DNA of 64,000 bases, from NCBI RefSeq assembly GCF_003994255.1, contig NZ_ML133855.1, positions 124,001 through 188,000 of the forward strand, read 5' to 3'. Source of the DNA: Brachybacterium paraconglomeratum (GTDB lineage Bacteria; Actinomycetota; Actinomycetes; Actinomycetales; Dermabacteraceae). The notes beneath the pieces are model-generated. The model was not told the DNA's origin, made no database searches, and saw only the letters and a program-made list of their open reading frames with translations. The first letter of the stretch is position 1; each line of letters opens with the position of its first letter. Shown here in pieces: positions 1 to 8,828 of the stretch. The position numbers were made by a program, and so were the translations under genes.

Positions 1-19
1 CCCCCGACCGGGAGTCCCC

Positions 20-1570
20 ATGCCCAGCGCGCCCACCGCCGCCCCCGTCAGCCGTCGCCGCCTGCTCCAGCTCAGCGGCGCCTCCGCCGCCATGCTCGCG
101 CTCGGCATCGACGCCCCCTCGGTCGAGGCCGCCCCGCCGCCGGGGACCGAGGGGATGTTCTCCCTCGGCGTCGCGAGCGGCGCTCCGCGCCCCGACGGGG
201 CGGTGCTGTGGACCCGCCTGGCCCCGGAGCCTCTGGCCGAGGACGGCCACGGCGGGATGCCGCTGAAGGAGGTGACGGTGCGCTGGGAGGTCGCGACCGA
301 CGAGAACTTCCGCGACATCGTCGCCCACGGCCGGGCACTGGCCCAGCCCGGCCTCGCCCACTCCGTGCACCCGCGCGTCGAGGGGCTCGAGCCCGGCACC
401 GAGCACTTCTACCGTTTCCGGGTGGGGCGCGAGCTCAGCCCCGTCGGCCGCTTCCGCACCCTGCCCGGTGCGGGCGAGACCCCGGAGTCGTTCTCCTTCG
501 GGCTCGTCTCCTGCCAGGCCTGGTACCACGGCCACTTCACCGCCCACCGCCATCTCGCGGCGGAGGAGGACCTCGACCTGGTCGTCTTCGTCGGCGACTA
601 CATCTACGAGTACGGCATCACGGAGACGAACCTGTGGCGCCAGGGGGCCGAGGTGGGCGAGGCGCATCGGGTCGAGATCGAGACGCTCGAGCAGTACCGT
701 CTGCGGTACGCCCTGTTCAAGTCCGATCCGCACCTGCAGGCCGTCCACGCCCGCGCCGCGGCGGTCGCCGTCTGGGACGACCACGAGGTGCAGAACAACT
801 ACACCGGCCCCCTCTCCGACACCGGCATCGGCGAGGAGGACTTCGCCCACCGGATCGCGGTCGCCTATCGCGCGTTCTACGAGAACATGCCGCTGGACGT
901 CGCCGCGCTGCCCGAGGGCCCGGACACCGACATCACCGCCGGCTTCGACGTCGGGGCGCTGGCCCGCTTCTCGCTGCTGGACTCCCGCCAGTTCCGCGAC
1001 GCGGAGCCGGCCGACGCCGCCGAGCAGCAGCGCGAAAACCGCACCATCCTCGGCGCCGCGCAGGAGGAGTGGGTCGGGGAGCGGCTCGCGAGCTCCGAGG
1101 CGACCTGGAACCTGCTCGCCAACGGCGTGGTGCTGGTGCCGATCAACGAGAAGAGCACCGACATGTGGGACGGCTATCCGGCGGCCCGCCGGCGCCTGCT
1201 CGCCCAGATGGCCGAGGCGCAGAACCCGGTGATGCTCACCGGAGACATCCACAAGCACGTCGCCGCCGAGATCCCCGCCGACCCCGACGACCCGGGCGAG
1301 GAGCGGCTGGGCGTGGAGCTGGTGTGCACCTCGGTCGCCTCGGACGGGGACGGCGCCGAGGACGCCGGCAGCCCCGAGACCTGGACCCGGCACGACTACG
1401 TGAAGCTCTACGACGGCCGACGCGGCTACGTCCACGTGCGCCTCACCCCCGAGGAGATGGTCTCCAGCTTCCACGTCGTGGAGTGGATCGAGGCCGACGA
1501 CACCGCCCCGAAGCAGCTCACCGCCCGCTTCACCACCCCCGCGGGCGAGCCCCGCCTGATCCCGGCCTGA
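20..1570 (+). CDS. phoD: PhoD-like alkaline phosphatase, Tat-exported
   Basis: This 516-residue protein is a secreted metallophosphoesterase of the PhoD family, which releases phosphate from phosphomonoesters or diesters outside the membrane. The N-terminus has a twin-arginine signal (SRRRLLQL, residues 11-18), a hydrophobic stretch and a likely cleavage after VEA near residue 37. The usual N-terminal Ig-like PhoD domain follows (about 45-145) and then the catalytic domain. Metal-ligand motifs visible there are FVGDYIYEYG (about 193-202), WDDHEVQNN (about 253-261) and TGDIHKH (about 411-417). Length fits the family. The ATG at 20 leaves room for the complete signal peptide. A second gene follows after 21 bp, probably in the same transcript. 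The family call is firm. The exact substrate and any phosphate control cannot be read from the sequence. Confidence 0.93.
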   Translation: MPSAPTAAPVSRRRLLQLSGASAAMLALGIDAPSVEAAPPPGTEGMFSLGVASGAPRPDGAVLWTRLAPEPLAEDGHGGMPLKEVTVRWEVATDENFRDIVAHGRALAQPGLAHSVHPRVEGLEPGTEHFYRFRVGRELSPVGRFRTLPGAGETPESFSFGLVSCQAWYHGHFTAHRHLAAEEDLDLVVFVGDYIYEYGITETNLWRQGAEVGEAHRVEIETLEQYRLRYALFKSDPHLQAVHARAAAVAVWDDHEVQNNYTGPLSDTGIGEEDFAHRIAVAYRAFYENMPLDVAALPEGPDTDITAGFDVGALARFSLLDSRQFRDAEPADAAEQQRENRTILGAAQEEWVGERLASSEATWNLLANGVVLVPINEKSTDMWDGYPAARRRLLAQMAEAQNPVMLTGDIHKHVAAEIPADPDDPGEERLGVELVCTSVASDGDGAEDAGSPETWTRHDYVKLYDGRRGYVHVRLTPEEMVSSFHVVEWIEADDTAPKQLTARFTTPAGEPRLIPA

Positions 1571-1591
1571 GCCGGACGAAGGAGCACCGCC

Positions 1592-2437
1592 ATGAGCCCG
1601 CGCCCCGCCGTCGTCACCGGCCTCGCCGCCGAGCCCGCCCTCGTCGCGATCTCCCTTTCCTGGGACTCGCTCGGCTTCGACCCGCTGATCGACCACTACC
1701 GCATCTACGGCCTCCCCGGCGAGACGGCCCCCGACACGGCCGACGAGACCGCGCTGCTGGGCAAGTCCGTCTACCCCCGATTCCGGCACACCGGCCTGGA
1801 CGTCGCGGGCGAGACCTGGACCTACGCGGTCCTCGCCGTCACCGACGCCGGGGAGCGGGGCGAGCCCTCCGCCCCGGTCACCGCCGCCTCCGAGCCCTCG
1901 GTCACCGCGACCGGGACCCCGGTCGCGACTATCGGGGACTTCGACGGCCGCACCCTCGAGCACCTCCTCGCCCCCGCCTCCTACGCGCAGATCCCCGAGC
2001 GGTTCCCGGATGCGTTGATCGAGTACGTGGACGGGACCGACGCACCCGGCGAGGCCTGGCCCTACCTGCTGCCCGGACCGGGCGATGCCTGGGCGGGGAG
2101 CAAGGCCTACCGCGCCCGCTGGACCGTCACGCTCGAGAGCGCACCGAGCGAGGACCACGACCTGGCTCTCTGGCTCGTGGACACCACCCGCCTCGGCGGA
2201 CTGCTGCGCATCGCGGCGAACGGGGAGCACGTCACCGATCTCGAGCTGCCGGTCGGCGCGACCCGCGGCTCCCGCGAGGGGGACGCGACGGTGCCCGGCA
2301 CGGCGCTGCGCCGCGCCCTGCTCGAGCTGCCCGTCCCGGCCGCCGCGCTGCAGGAGGGGCGGAACGTGATCGAGCTCGAGCTCGCCGAGGGCGGCTGGGT
2401 CGCCTGGGACGCGCTGGGTCTGTTCGCGCGGGGGTGA
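1592..2437 (+). CDS. Fibronectin type III-like protein with C-terminal beta-sandwich domain
   Basis: This 281-residue protein lies directly behind phoD and has a clear GAAGGAG ribosome site before its ATG. The first ~95 residues look like a fibronectin type III repeat (SLSWDSLGFDPLIDHYRIYG, then a tyrosine-corner region WTYAVLAVTDAGERGEPS). Residues ~110-281 resemble the beta-sandwich found at the end of rhamnogalacturonan-lyase-like (PL4) proteins, with segments such as LLRIAANGEHV and GRNVIELELAEGGWVAWDAL. No signal peptide is visible, which is odd for such an architecture. No catalytic residues can be pointed to. Co-transcription with phoD suggests a carbohydrate- or phosphoester-related role, but this is inference. 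The fold assignments are from pattern memory and moderately sure. Confidence 0.7.
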   Translation: MSPRPAVVTGLAAEPALVAISLSWDSLGFDPLIDHYRIYGLPGETAPDTADETALLGKSVYPRFRHTGLDVAGETWTYAVLAVTDAGERGEPSAPVTAASEPSVTATGTPVATIGDFDGRTLEHLLAPASYAQIPERFPDALIEYVDGTDAPGEAWPYLLPGPGDAWAGSKAYRARWTVTLESAPSEDHDLALWLVDTTRLGGLLRIAANGEHVTDLELPVGATRGSREGDATVPGTALRRALLELPVPAAALQEGRNVIELELAEGGWVAWDALGLFARG

Positions 2438-2468
2438 GACCGGGCGGGGCGGGGCGTCGTCCGCGGCG

Positions 2469-2506
2469 GCTGCGCTGCTGAGCGCTCGGCCCCCCCTCAG
2501 CGCAGC
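2469..2506. terminator. Inverted repeat between convergent genes, possible bidirectional terminator
   Basis: The arms GCTGCGCTG (2469-2477) and CAGCGCAGC (2498-2506) are perfect 9-bp complements around a C-rich loop. They sit where the phoD operon and the leftward membrane-protein gene converge. The right arm includes the last codons of that gene. There is no T tract, as is common for high-GC actinobacterial terminators. Confidence 0.4.
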
Positions 2507-3216
2507 ATGATCAGCTGGCGCAGCCAGGGCACGTGCCCGCTCAGCAGGGCGACCGCGCCGTCGGCCAGCACGGCGAGGCCGGCCAGGGCGAGCACGGTCG
2601 CCAGCACCGTCTGCAGCATGCGCCGGCGCGGGGAGGAGATCTCGAGCAGCCGCACCACGATCTGCTCGTGGCGGCCGACGGCGGCGGCGACGATCACCGT
2701 CACCAGCGGCAGCTGGTAGACGAGGTTCCACACCACCAGCAGCGCGATCCGCAGCGTGAGGTGCTGCTCCTGGGACGCCATCCCGACGGCGATCGTGAAC
2801 GCCGGATCGGCCAGCGCGGTCCCGGCGAAGGCCACCCCGCCGAGGACCAGCGGGACGGTGGCCAGACGCGCCGGAGCGGCTCTCTCCTCGAGCGGGCCGT
2901 GCGGTCCGGGCGGCTGCGAGGCGCCGCGGAACTGGTGCACGCCGAACCCGATCAGCGCGAGGCCCACGACCGCCTCGACCGCGCCGATCGCATCGTTCGA
3001 CTCCAGCACGGGGTGCAGCCAGCGTCCCAGCAGGGTCAGCAGCGAGTGCAGCACCAGGGTCGCCCCGACCACGACCGCGCCGTACCCCGCGGCGAAGGCC
3101 AGCAGGTGACGTATCGTGCCGCCGCGCAGCAGCATCCCCATCGCGAGCACGCCGCCCAGCACGTCCATCGTCACCACGGCGAGGCCGAGGAAGGCGAGGA
3201 GGCCGGCGAAGGTCAT
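2497..3216 (-). CDS. GAP/LysE-like integral membrane protein
   Basis: This is a 239-residue polytopic membrane protein with about six hydrophobic segments: residues 2-28, 38-64, 78-98, 118-145, 150-180 and 205-230. Its pattern resembles the GAP family (relatives of the mycobacterial sulfolipid-1-addressing protein) and the wider LysE exporter superfamily, which move small lipids, amino acids or other metabolites across the membrane. A hydrophilic, positively and negatively charged loop (about 98-117) separates the two halves, as is usual in LysE-type folds. The ATG at 3216 is used. The gene stands alone, convergent with the phoD pair. The substrate is unknown. Confidence 0.65.
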   Translation of the reverse strand: MTFAGLLAFLGLAVVTMDVLGGVLAMGMLLRGGTIRHLLAFAAGYGAVVVGATLVLHSLLTLLGRWLHPVLESNDAIGAVEAVVGLALIGFGVHQFRGASQPPGPHGPLEERAAPARLATVPLVLGGVAFAGTALADPAFTIAVGMASQEQHLTLRIALLVVWNLVYQLPLVTVIVAAAVGRHEQIVVRLLEISSPRRRMLQTVLATVLALAGLAVLADGAVALLSGHVPWLRQLIMLR

Positions 3217-3325
3217 GGGGGAAGGTTATGTCGCAGCGGGATCCGGGACGAGACGGCGACCTGCAGGGACGTGGTGGGGGTTCCTCCAGGGCCGCTGCGG
3301 GTGGGAGGCAGTGGACGCAAACCCC

Positions 3326-3354
3326 TTGAATGCGGCAAAACAGACAGCTATGGT
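3326..3354 (+). promoter_or_regulatory. Candidate sigma-70-type promoter
   Basis: TTGAAT (3326-3331) and TATGGT (3349-3354) are separated by 17 bp. They lie about 30 bp upstream of the GTG start of the small gene at 3383. The spacing is ideal and the hexamers are close to consensus in a very GC-rich background. Confidence 0.45.
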
Positions 3355-3382
3355 CGCCGGAACGGACAGAGGAGGACCCGTG

Positions 3383-3547
3383 GTGACTCTTGATCGGCTC
3401 CGACGACTGATGAGCGAGTGCCGCGCAGACCGGGAGAACGTGATGGTGTCACCGGAGGTGCTCGAGGTACTCCTCGATATCGCCGAGAACTCGTTGGGCG
3501 GGGAGGACGTGGTCGCTGCGGTGCAGCGCGCGCCGAAGGCTGCCTGA
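3383..3547 (+). CDS. Small hypothetical protein, about 54 residues
   Basis: A short gene starts at the second of two adjacent GTG codons. GGAGGA (3371-3376) sits 6 bp before it, a good Shine-Dalgarno distance, and a plausible promoter lies just upstream. The product is acidic and probably helical (PEVLEVLLDIAENSLGGEDV, then VAAVQRAPK). No signal peptide, membrane helix or known motif is visible, and I do not recognise the family. It lies between the GAP-type membrane gene and a relic of an amidohydrolase gene. It could be an intact small regulatory or structural protein, or itself a leftover of a rearrangement. Confidence 0.45.
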   Translation: MTLDRLRRLMSECRADRENVMVSPEVLEVLLDIAENSLGGEDVVAAVQRAPKAA

Positions 3548-3564
3548 CGGCAGATGCTGAGCTG

Positions 3565-3690
3565 GCCGGTGCGGCATCGAGGCCTCCGGCGCGTGGTCCC
3601 TCGTCGACGAACACGCCGTCCCTGATCATCGCGAGGACCTCGATTTCAGGAAGGTTCTCAAGCAGAGTGGCAAGAAGCCGGCGGAGGCGG
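3565..3690 (-). pseudogene. Relic of an amidohydrolase gene (C-terminal fragment)
   Basis: On the minus strand a short stretch reads LATLLENLPEIEVLAMIRDG followed by VFVDEGP. It aligns well with the very end of the YtcJ-like amidohydrolase encoded at 14142-15824 (LATAPSNLREIDVLTTIKDG, then TVVFDAGP). About 13 of 29 positions match, including the conserved D-G turn. The upstream catalytic domain is absent and the reading frame runs into unrelated sequence on both sides. The simplest reading is a decayed, 5'-truncated paralogue left by a rearrangement. The exact limits of the relic are uncertain. Confidence 0.5.
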
Positions 3691-3807
3691 ACGGGGCCTG
3701 CCTGCGGCCCCTGATGCGGTTGCCCTCTGAGTCCATCTCGCCGCGCTGCTCGTCCGCCGAACGGGTGACTGCGAGGAATGCTCCCCGGGGTGGCTACTCT
3801 CGGGGTC

Positions 3808-5658
3808 GTGAAATGTGAAACGGAGAGGGAGGAGTCCGTCGCGGCCTCGGCCCTGTCGGCGGCCGCGCGGACAGCACGCAACGCACGGCTCCTGGGTGCT
3901 TCGGTCGTCCAGCATCTCATCGACGATCCAGCACTGTTCGTCATGCAAGTCAGTCGGCGCTTGCCGCTGAGAATGCGTGTGAGCGTCGGCCGGTCGCTGT
4001 TCCACCTCGGCTCGCGACTCCACGGTGGGGCCGGGGTAGCGGCACTCGGCGCCGTGATGGCGGGGGAGAACGGGCGCGCCGAGTCGCAGCTGACAGGACA
4101 TCCCGCTCCCGGATCACGCCTGCGCAGTGAGGTCGCTGTGCTGTTGGGACGGCCGGATCTCGTCCCGTCGTCGGCTCCTGCCGCTACGAGGGCGCGGGCC
4201 GCGTGGTCCCTCGGAGACCTCGAGGGAGCGGTGCAGCTGCTGGATGCCGCAGGAAGCGGCACGACCACGCAGGCACGGCGCCTCCGCAGCGAACTCGCGA
4301 TGCTCACCCCTGGGTTCCGGCTAGCGAAACGGCGACAGTCGGGGGCTGCCCCCGTGCCGGGGCCCGAGGAGAGAGTACGGGTTCTCCATCTGCTCACGAA
4401 CTCCCTGCCGCATACGCAGTCCGGATACTCCCTGCGCACGCACAACATTCTCATCGGGCTGCGCGACCGCGGCATAGACTCCGTGGCCCTCACGCGCACC
4501 GGCTACCCGGTCATGGTCGGTAAGCCGCTGTGTGCCGACGTCGATGTCGTGGACGGCATCGAGTACCGCAGAACTCTTCCCACGCGCCTGGGCATGACGC
4601 CCACGGAGAGGTTGGAGCAGGAGGTCGACGAGGCGCTTCGCATCGTCCGTGAGTTCAGGCCTCACGTCCTGCACGCGACCACTGATTACCGTAACGCGCT
4701 CGTCGCCCAGGCGGTGAGCGCCGCGACGGGCATACCGTGGATCTTCGAGGTGCGCGGCCTCATGGAGCAGACGTGGATCGCGTCGCATCCTTCCGAGGAG
4801 CTCCGGCGACGCGCCGCCCGATCGGAGAAGGTGCAGCGCATCGTCGCCACGGAGGGTGATCTCGTGCGCACCGCCTCGAGCGTGGTGACGCTCAGCCGCA
4901 CGATGGCCGATGTGCTCGTGCGACGGGGCGTCCCAGCTGATCGGATCGTCCTCGTGCCGAACGGCATCGACACGGCACTGCTCCGCGAGACGATGACTCC
5001 TCGACAGGCGCGGGCTCATGTCGCCGCCGATCTGCCCGCTGACACGCTCGCCGTCGGCGCGGTCAGCGCACTCGTCGACTACGAGGGCTTCGACACCCTC
5101 CTCCACGCGGCCGCGCAGATCATCCATGACGACTCGTTGCCGCGGCAGGTGCGCGATCGTCTCCATGTCGTCCTGGTCGGTGACGGATCCGCTGCGCCTG
5201 CTCTCGCGGAATCCGCTCGGGAGCTCGGACTCGCTGACAGGATCCTGATGCCCGGAAGGGTCCCTCGCTCCGAGGCTCGGCTCTGGGTGCAGGCTCTCGA
5301 CCTGGTCGTCGTCCCGCGCAGGGACCTCGACGTCTCCCGCACCGTCACCCCGCAGAAGCCGGTGGAGGCCATGGCTCTGGGACGCCCGGTGGTGGTGAGC
5401 GATCTCCCGGCACTGCGGGAGACTGTGACCGATGCAGCAGGTCGGGTGCACGGGACGCTGGTGCCTCCGGATGACCCCCGTGCACTGGCGGAGGCCGTGG
5501 CCGAGCATCTGGTCGGTGGAGCCCCTCCTGAGGGCGAGCGCGCCGCAGCTCGACGTGCCGCGCAGGAGAGGACGTGGCCGGTTCTGATGGCACGGTACGA
5601 ACTCGCCTACTGTGGAGCAGTTCAGAAGTCTTTCGAGGAGAACCACGATGGCGAATGA
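3808..5658 (+). CDS. GT4-family glycosyltransferase with N-terminal helical extension
   Basis: This protein of about 616 residues belongs to glycosyltransferase family 4 (GT-B fold, retaining, nucleotide-sugar donor). The first ~190 residues are a helix-rich, positively charged extension. The acceptor domain begins near VLHLLTNSLPHTQSGYSLRT (about 192-211). The donor domain carries VPNGID, VGDGSAAP, MPGRVPRSEA and the C-terminal EX7E-type region (TVTPQKPVEAMALGRPVVVS). The start is uncertain: the GTG at 3808 is chosen over the ATG at 3778, whose GAGGA is directly abutting. The protein strongly resembles the first half of the tandem glycosyltransferase at 8829 and the one at 37657, so these are paralogues. 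It overlaps the ABC permease by 11 bp, placing it in the export operon. Confidence 0.85.
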   Translation: MKCETEREESVAASALSAAARTARNARLLGASVVQHLIDDPALFVMQVSRRLPLRMRVSVGRSLFHLGSRLHGGAGVAALGAVMAGENGRAESQLTGHPAPGSRLRSEVAVLLGRPDLVPSSAPAATRARAAWSLGDLEGAVQLLDAAGSGTTTQARRLRSELAMLTPGFRLAKRRQSGAAPVPGPEERVRVLHLLTNSLPHTQSGYSLRTHNILIGLRDRGIDSVALTRTGYPVMVGKPLCADVDVVDGIEYRRTLPTRLGMTPTERLEQEVDEALRIVREFRPHVLHATTDYRNALVAQAVSAATGIPWIFEVRGLMEQTWIASHPSEELRRRAARSEKVQRIVATEGDLVRTASSVVTLSRTMADVLVRRGVPADRIVLVPNGIDTALLRETMTPRQARAHVAADLPADTLAVGAVSALVDYEGFDTLLHAAAQIIHDDSLPRQVRDRLHVVLVGDGSAAPALAESARELGLADRILMPGRVPRSEARLWVQALDLVVVPRRDLDVSRTVTPQKPVEAMALGRPVVVSDLPALRETVTDAAGRVHGTLVPPDDPRALAEAVAEHLVGGAPPEGERAAARRAAQERTWPVLMARYELAYCGAVQKSFEENHDGE

Positions 5659-6544
5659 GGTGAAGAGCTCTGGCGAGGTGATCCGCGCTCTCGAAGCGAG
5701 GGGCCATGATGCGAGCGCGCTCAGTCCCATCGGGGTCCGCCCGAATCTGGGTGAGTACCTCGCGCTGCTGTGGGGCCGACGACACTTCATCTGGTTCGAC
5801 TCGCGGCATCGTGCGGCGAACCAGAACAGCAGGAACCGGCTGGGAAACCTCTGGTTGGTTCTCCGCCCCCTCCTGGATGCTGCCGCGTACTACGTGATCT
5901 TCGGATACATCCTGAAGACCGACCGTGGCCTGGAGAACTTCCCGGCCTTCCTCCTCATCGGTGTACTGATGTTCCGTTCCACGACGACGGCCATCTCGTC
6001 GGGTGCGAACTCGATGCGGGGAAGCCGATCGATGATCAAGGCATTCACGTTCCCCCGCGCCTCGATCCCCATCTCCAATGCGCTCCAGAGCGCTCTGACC
6101 GCGGTGTACACCATGCTTGCGATGTGTGCGGCGATCGTCGTCGTGCCGCCCTTCGCCCTGCCCCAGATGACCTGGCTGCTCCTGGTGCCGATCTTCCTCC
6201 TCCATACTCTCGTGAACCTCGGTATCACGCTCATCACGGCAAGGATCGGCTTCTACTTCCCCGACCTGTCTAACATGATGTCCGTGATCGGTCGGTTCCT
6301 CATGTACGGATCGGGCGTCATGTTCCCGATCAGCCATTTCCTGAACCCGGGGCTCTTCATGGACATCATCACTCTCAATCCGCTGTTCAGGATCATCGAC
6401 ATGGCACGAACGGCACTCATCGATGGAGCCGTCCCCGACCTCGGCTCATGGCTCGTGGTCCTCGCGTGGGGGGTCCTCCTCACCGTAGGAGGGTTCCTCT
6501 TCTTCTGGAGCAAGGAGGCGAACTATGGCCGAGACCTCGGATGA
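5648..6544 (+). CDS. ABC-2 type polysaccharide exporter permease (Wzm/TagG-like)
   Basis: This 298-residue membrane permease belongs to the ABC-2 family that exports surface glycans such as teichoic acids, O antigens and capsules. It has a cytosolic N-terminus (about 1-70) and six hydrophobic spans (about 77-98, 107-128, 150-180, 182-205, 215-240 and 270-290). The short segment SRNRLGNLWLVLRPLLDAA before the first span is typical of Wzm/TagG proteins. The ATG at 5648 follows GAGGAGAACC with good spacing and overlaps the upstream glycosyltransferase. The ATPase gene begins inside its last codons, so the two are translationally coupled. Together they form the only polymer exporter seen in the window. 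Confidence 0.92.
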   Translation: MANEVKSSGEVIRALEARGHDASALSPIGVRPNLGEYLALLWGRRHFIWFDSRHRAANQNSRNRLGNLWLVLRPLLDAAAYYVIFGYILKTDRGLENFPAFLLIGVLMFRSTTTAISSGANSMRGSRSMIKAFTFPRASIPISNALQSALTAVYTMLAMCAAIVVVPPFALPQMTWLLLVPIFLLHTLVNLGITLITARIGFYFPDLSNMMSVIGRFLMYGSGVMFPISHFLNPGLFMDIITLNPLFRIIDMARTALIDGAVPDLGSWLVVLAWGVLLTVGGFLFFWSKEANYGRDLG

Positions 6545-7559
6545 CGCCCCAGATCACGATGAGGAGTCGACTCTCGCGGAGAGCCCCTGGGTCGCTCCGG
6601 AGCGATCACCCGTCACCGTCGCCGCCCACAACCTGCGCATGCGCTACAAGGTCCCGCGTACGGATCGGACCCCACGCAAGGGGATAGCCGCCAAGCTGCT
6701 CCCACGCAAGCACATGGTGGCGGTCGCCGCTGTGCGCGGGGTGGACCTCACGGTGCGCGAAGGAGAGTTCGTCGGGATCATCGGGCGGAACGGGTCGGGG
6801 AAGTCCACGCTGCTGCGCATGCTCGCGGGTATCGAACCGCCCACGTCGGGCGTGGTGCTGACCAGCGCACGGCCCCAGCTCCTCGGAGTGAGCGCGGCCC
6901 TGATGGGTGAGCTCACCGGTGCGGAGAACATCAAGCTGGGCTTTCTCGCACTGGGGATGACCCCGGACGAGGCGGACGGGAAGTTCGAGGCTGCCGCCGA
7001 GCTCTCCGCGCTCGGGGACGCCGTGGACCTGCCGATGCGCACCTACTCCTCGGGGATGGGCGCACGGCTGAAGTTCGCGATCTCGGTGATGGCGGAGCCG
7101 AAGATCCTGATGATCGACGAGGCGCTCTCGACCGGTGACGCGACCTTCGCCGAGCGCTCGAAGAGGAAGATGGATGAGATGCTCGGAGCCGCCGGCACGG
7201 TCTTCATGGTCAACCATGGCGCGAAGACCATCGAGAACATGTGCTCCCGAGCGATCTGGATGGAGAAGGGCCGCATCGTCATGGACGGCGACACCTTCGA
7301 CGTCACCAAGCGGTACAGGTCATTCGCGTACCGGATGGCACAGAATCGCGAAGAGGAGGCGATGGAATACTTGAGGGACGCTTTCGAGGAGGGCGCGGAG
7401 CAGCGCGCCGCATCGAGACTCACTTCTCCCGACGGGGCATCGGAAGTCCGAAGCGGGCTTCCTGGCCGCGGACCGGACCCCTTCACGGGGATCTTCACGC
7501 AGGAGACGGCAGCACGCCGGTTCCCTGGCGGGCGCTCCGACAGCTCGACGAATTCCTGA
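6525..7559 (+). CDS. ABC transporter ATPase for polysaccharide export (Wzt/TagH-like)
   Basis: This 344-residue nucleotide-binding subunit shows Walker A GRNGSGKS (87-94), the signature YSSGMGARL (174-182) and Walker B ILMIDEAL (194-201), with the switch histidine in FMVNHGAKT. The Wzt/TagH spacing is present, with a compact Q-loop region and the abbreviated SSGM signature. The C-terminal tail (about 270-344) is charged and low in complexity. It lacks the jelly-roll carbohydrate-binding domain of long Wzt proteins, so export probably does not depend on recognition of a capped chain end. The gene overlaps the permease by 20 bp, and AAGGAGG precedes the ATG. It is followed closely by wecB. Confidence 0.92.
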   Translation: MAETSDDAPDHDEESTLAESPWVAPERSPVTVAAHNLRMRYKVPRTDRTPRKGIAAKLLPRKHMVAVAAVRGVDLTVREGEFVGIIGRNGSGKSTLLRMLAGIEPPTSGVVLTSARPQLLGVSAALMGELTGAENIKLGFLALGMTPDEADGKFEAAAELSALGDAVDLPMRTYSSGMGARLKFAISVMAEPKILMIDEALSTGDATFAERSKRKMDEMLGAAGTVFMVNHGAKTIENMCSRAIWMEKGRIVMDGDTFDVTKRYRSFAYRMAQNREEEAMEYLRDAFEEGAEQRAASRLTSPDGASEVRSGLPGRGPDPFTGIFTQETAARRFPGGRSDSSTNS

Positions 7560-7588
7560 CGTCCCCACCCTCGAGGAAGCGAACACCT

Positions 7589-8761
7589 ATGGCACTGCGC
7601 ATCATGACGATCTACGGCACGAGGCCCGAAGCGATCAAGCTCGCCCCGATCATCAGGGCGATTGATGCCGACCCGGATCTCGAGAACGTCGTGGTGGTCA
7701 CCGGCCAGCACCGGGAGATGCTCGATCAGGTCAATGACATGTTCGCGATCCGTCCCGACCATGATCTGGACATCATGGTCGCCGGTCAGAGCCTCAACGG
7801 CATCGTCGCGAAAGTGATCGGCGGCGTCGATGCGGCCCTCGAGCAGGAGCGTCCGGATGCGGTGATCGTCCAGGGTGACACCTCCACGGCCATGGGTGCG
7901 GCGGTCGCCGCGTTCGACCGGCAGGTCCCCGTCGTCCATCTCGAGGCCGGGCTGCGCTCGGGGGACATCGGGTCGCCCTTCCCCGAGGAGGCGAACCGCA
8001 AGATCACCGCCCAGGTCACCTCCCTCCATCTCGCCCCGACCTCGACGAGCAAGGCGAACCTCCTGCGTGAAGGTTTCAGCGAGGATGACGTCGTGGTCAC
8101 CGGCAACAGCGTGATCGACACGCTCCTCTTCGCCACGGCTGTGCTGGACGTCTCGTTCGACGATGAACGTCTCGAGAATCTCCAGCGCAGTATCGCCGCC
8201 GGCGAGCGACGACGCATCCTGCTGGTCACCGCGCATCGGAGGGAGAACCTCGGCTCCGCCATGGAGGACATCGGTCAGGCCGTGGCGGAGCTTGCCCGCA
8301 TGCACCCTGATCTCACGGTCGTCTTCCCCCTCCACAGGAACCCCAAGGTGCGTGAGGTGATCCTGCCGGCGATTGACGATCTCGAGAATGTCCTGCTCAC
8401 CGAACCGCTCCCGTACGCACAGTTCACGCGTGCCCTGAGCCTGGCCCACACCGTGCTCACCGACTCGGGCGGGGTCCAGGAGGAGGCTCCCAGCCTGGGC
8501 AAGCCCGTCCTCGTGATGCGGGAGAACACCGAGCGTCCCGAGGCCGTGCTCTCGGGCACGGTGAAACTGATCGGGACGAGCAGTCAGCGCCTGGTGGACG
8601 AGGTGTCCCTGCTGCTGAGCTCCACGGAGGCGCATGCTGCCATGGCCAATGCCGTCAACCCCTACGGTGATGGACGCGCCGCCGAGCGCACCGTCGCTGC
8701 GCTCCGATGGAGGTTCCGGGGCGGGAGGCGCCCCGAGGACTTCACCGGCGATATCGGCTGA
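7589..8761 (+). CDS. wecB: UDP-N-acetylglucosamine 2-epimerase (non-hydrolysing)
   Basis: This 390-residue enzyme interconverts UDP-GlcNAc and UDP-ManNAc in the cytosol. Diagnostic stretches are YGTRPEAIKLAP (9-20), VTGQHREML (37-45), HLEAGLRSGD, TAHRRENLG and TDSGGVQEEAPSLGKP followed by VLVMRENTERPEA. These match true WecB/MnaA enzymes, including the C-terminal TERPEA signature that the second epimerase of this window (13068) lacks. The ATG at 7589 follows GAGGAAGCGA. The gene sits 29 bp behind the exporter ATPase in the same operon. Its product would feed the WecC-type dehydrogenase at 36195 to give UDP-ManNAcA. Confidence 0.92.
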   Translation: MALRIMTIYGTRPEAIKLAPIIRAIDADPDLENVVVVTGQHREMLDQVNDMFAIRPDHDLDIMVAGQSLNGIVAKVIGGVDAALEQERPDAVIVQGDTSTAMGAAVAAFDRQVPVVHLEAGLRSGDIGSPFPEEANRKITAQVTSLHLAPTSTSKANLLREGFSEDDVVVTGNSVIDTLLFATAVLDVSFDDERLENLQRSIAAGERRRILLVTAHRRENLGSAMEDIGQAVAELARMHPDLTVVFPLHRNPKVREVILPAIDDLENVLLTEPLPYAQFTRALSLAHTVLTDSGGVQEEAPSLGKPVLVMRENTERPEAVLSGTVKLIGTSSQRLVDEVSLLLSSTEAHAAMANAVNPYGDGRAAERTVAALRWRFRGGRRPEDFTGDIG

Positions 8762-8828
8762 GAGAGCCGGGACGGCTCAAGGGGCGAGCACGCAAGACCG
8801 GGTTCACCGAAGGATGAGGGAGAGATCT

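Noticed and set aside
3778-3807. ATG 3778 as the start of the first glycosyltransferase
   Set aside because: The GAGGA motif directly abuts the ATG, leaving no spacing, and the extra ten residues look random. GTG 3808 was preferred.
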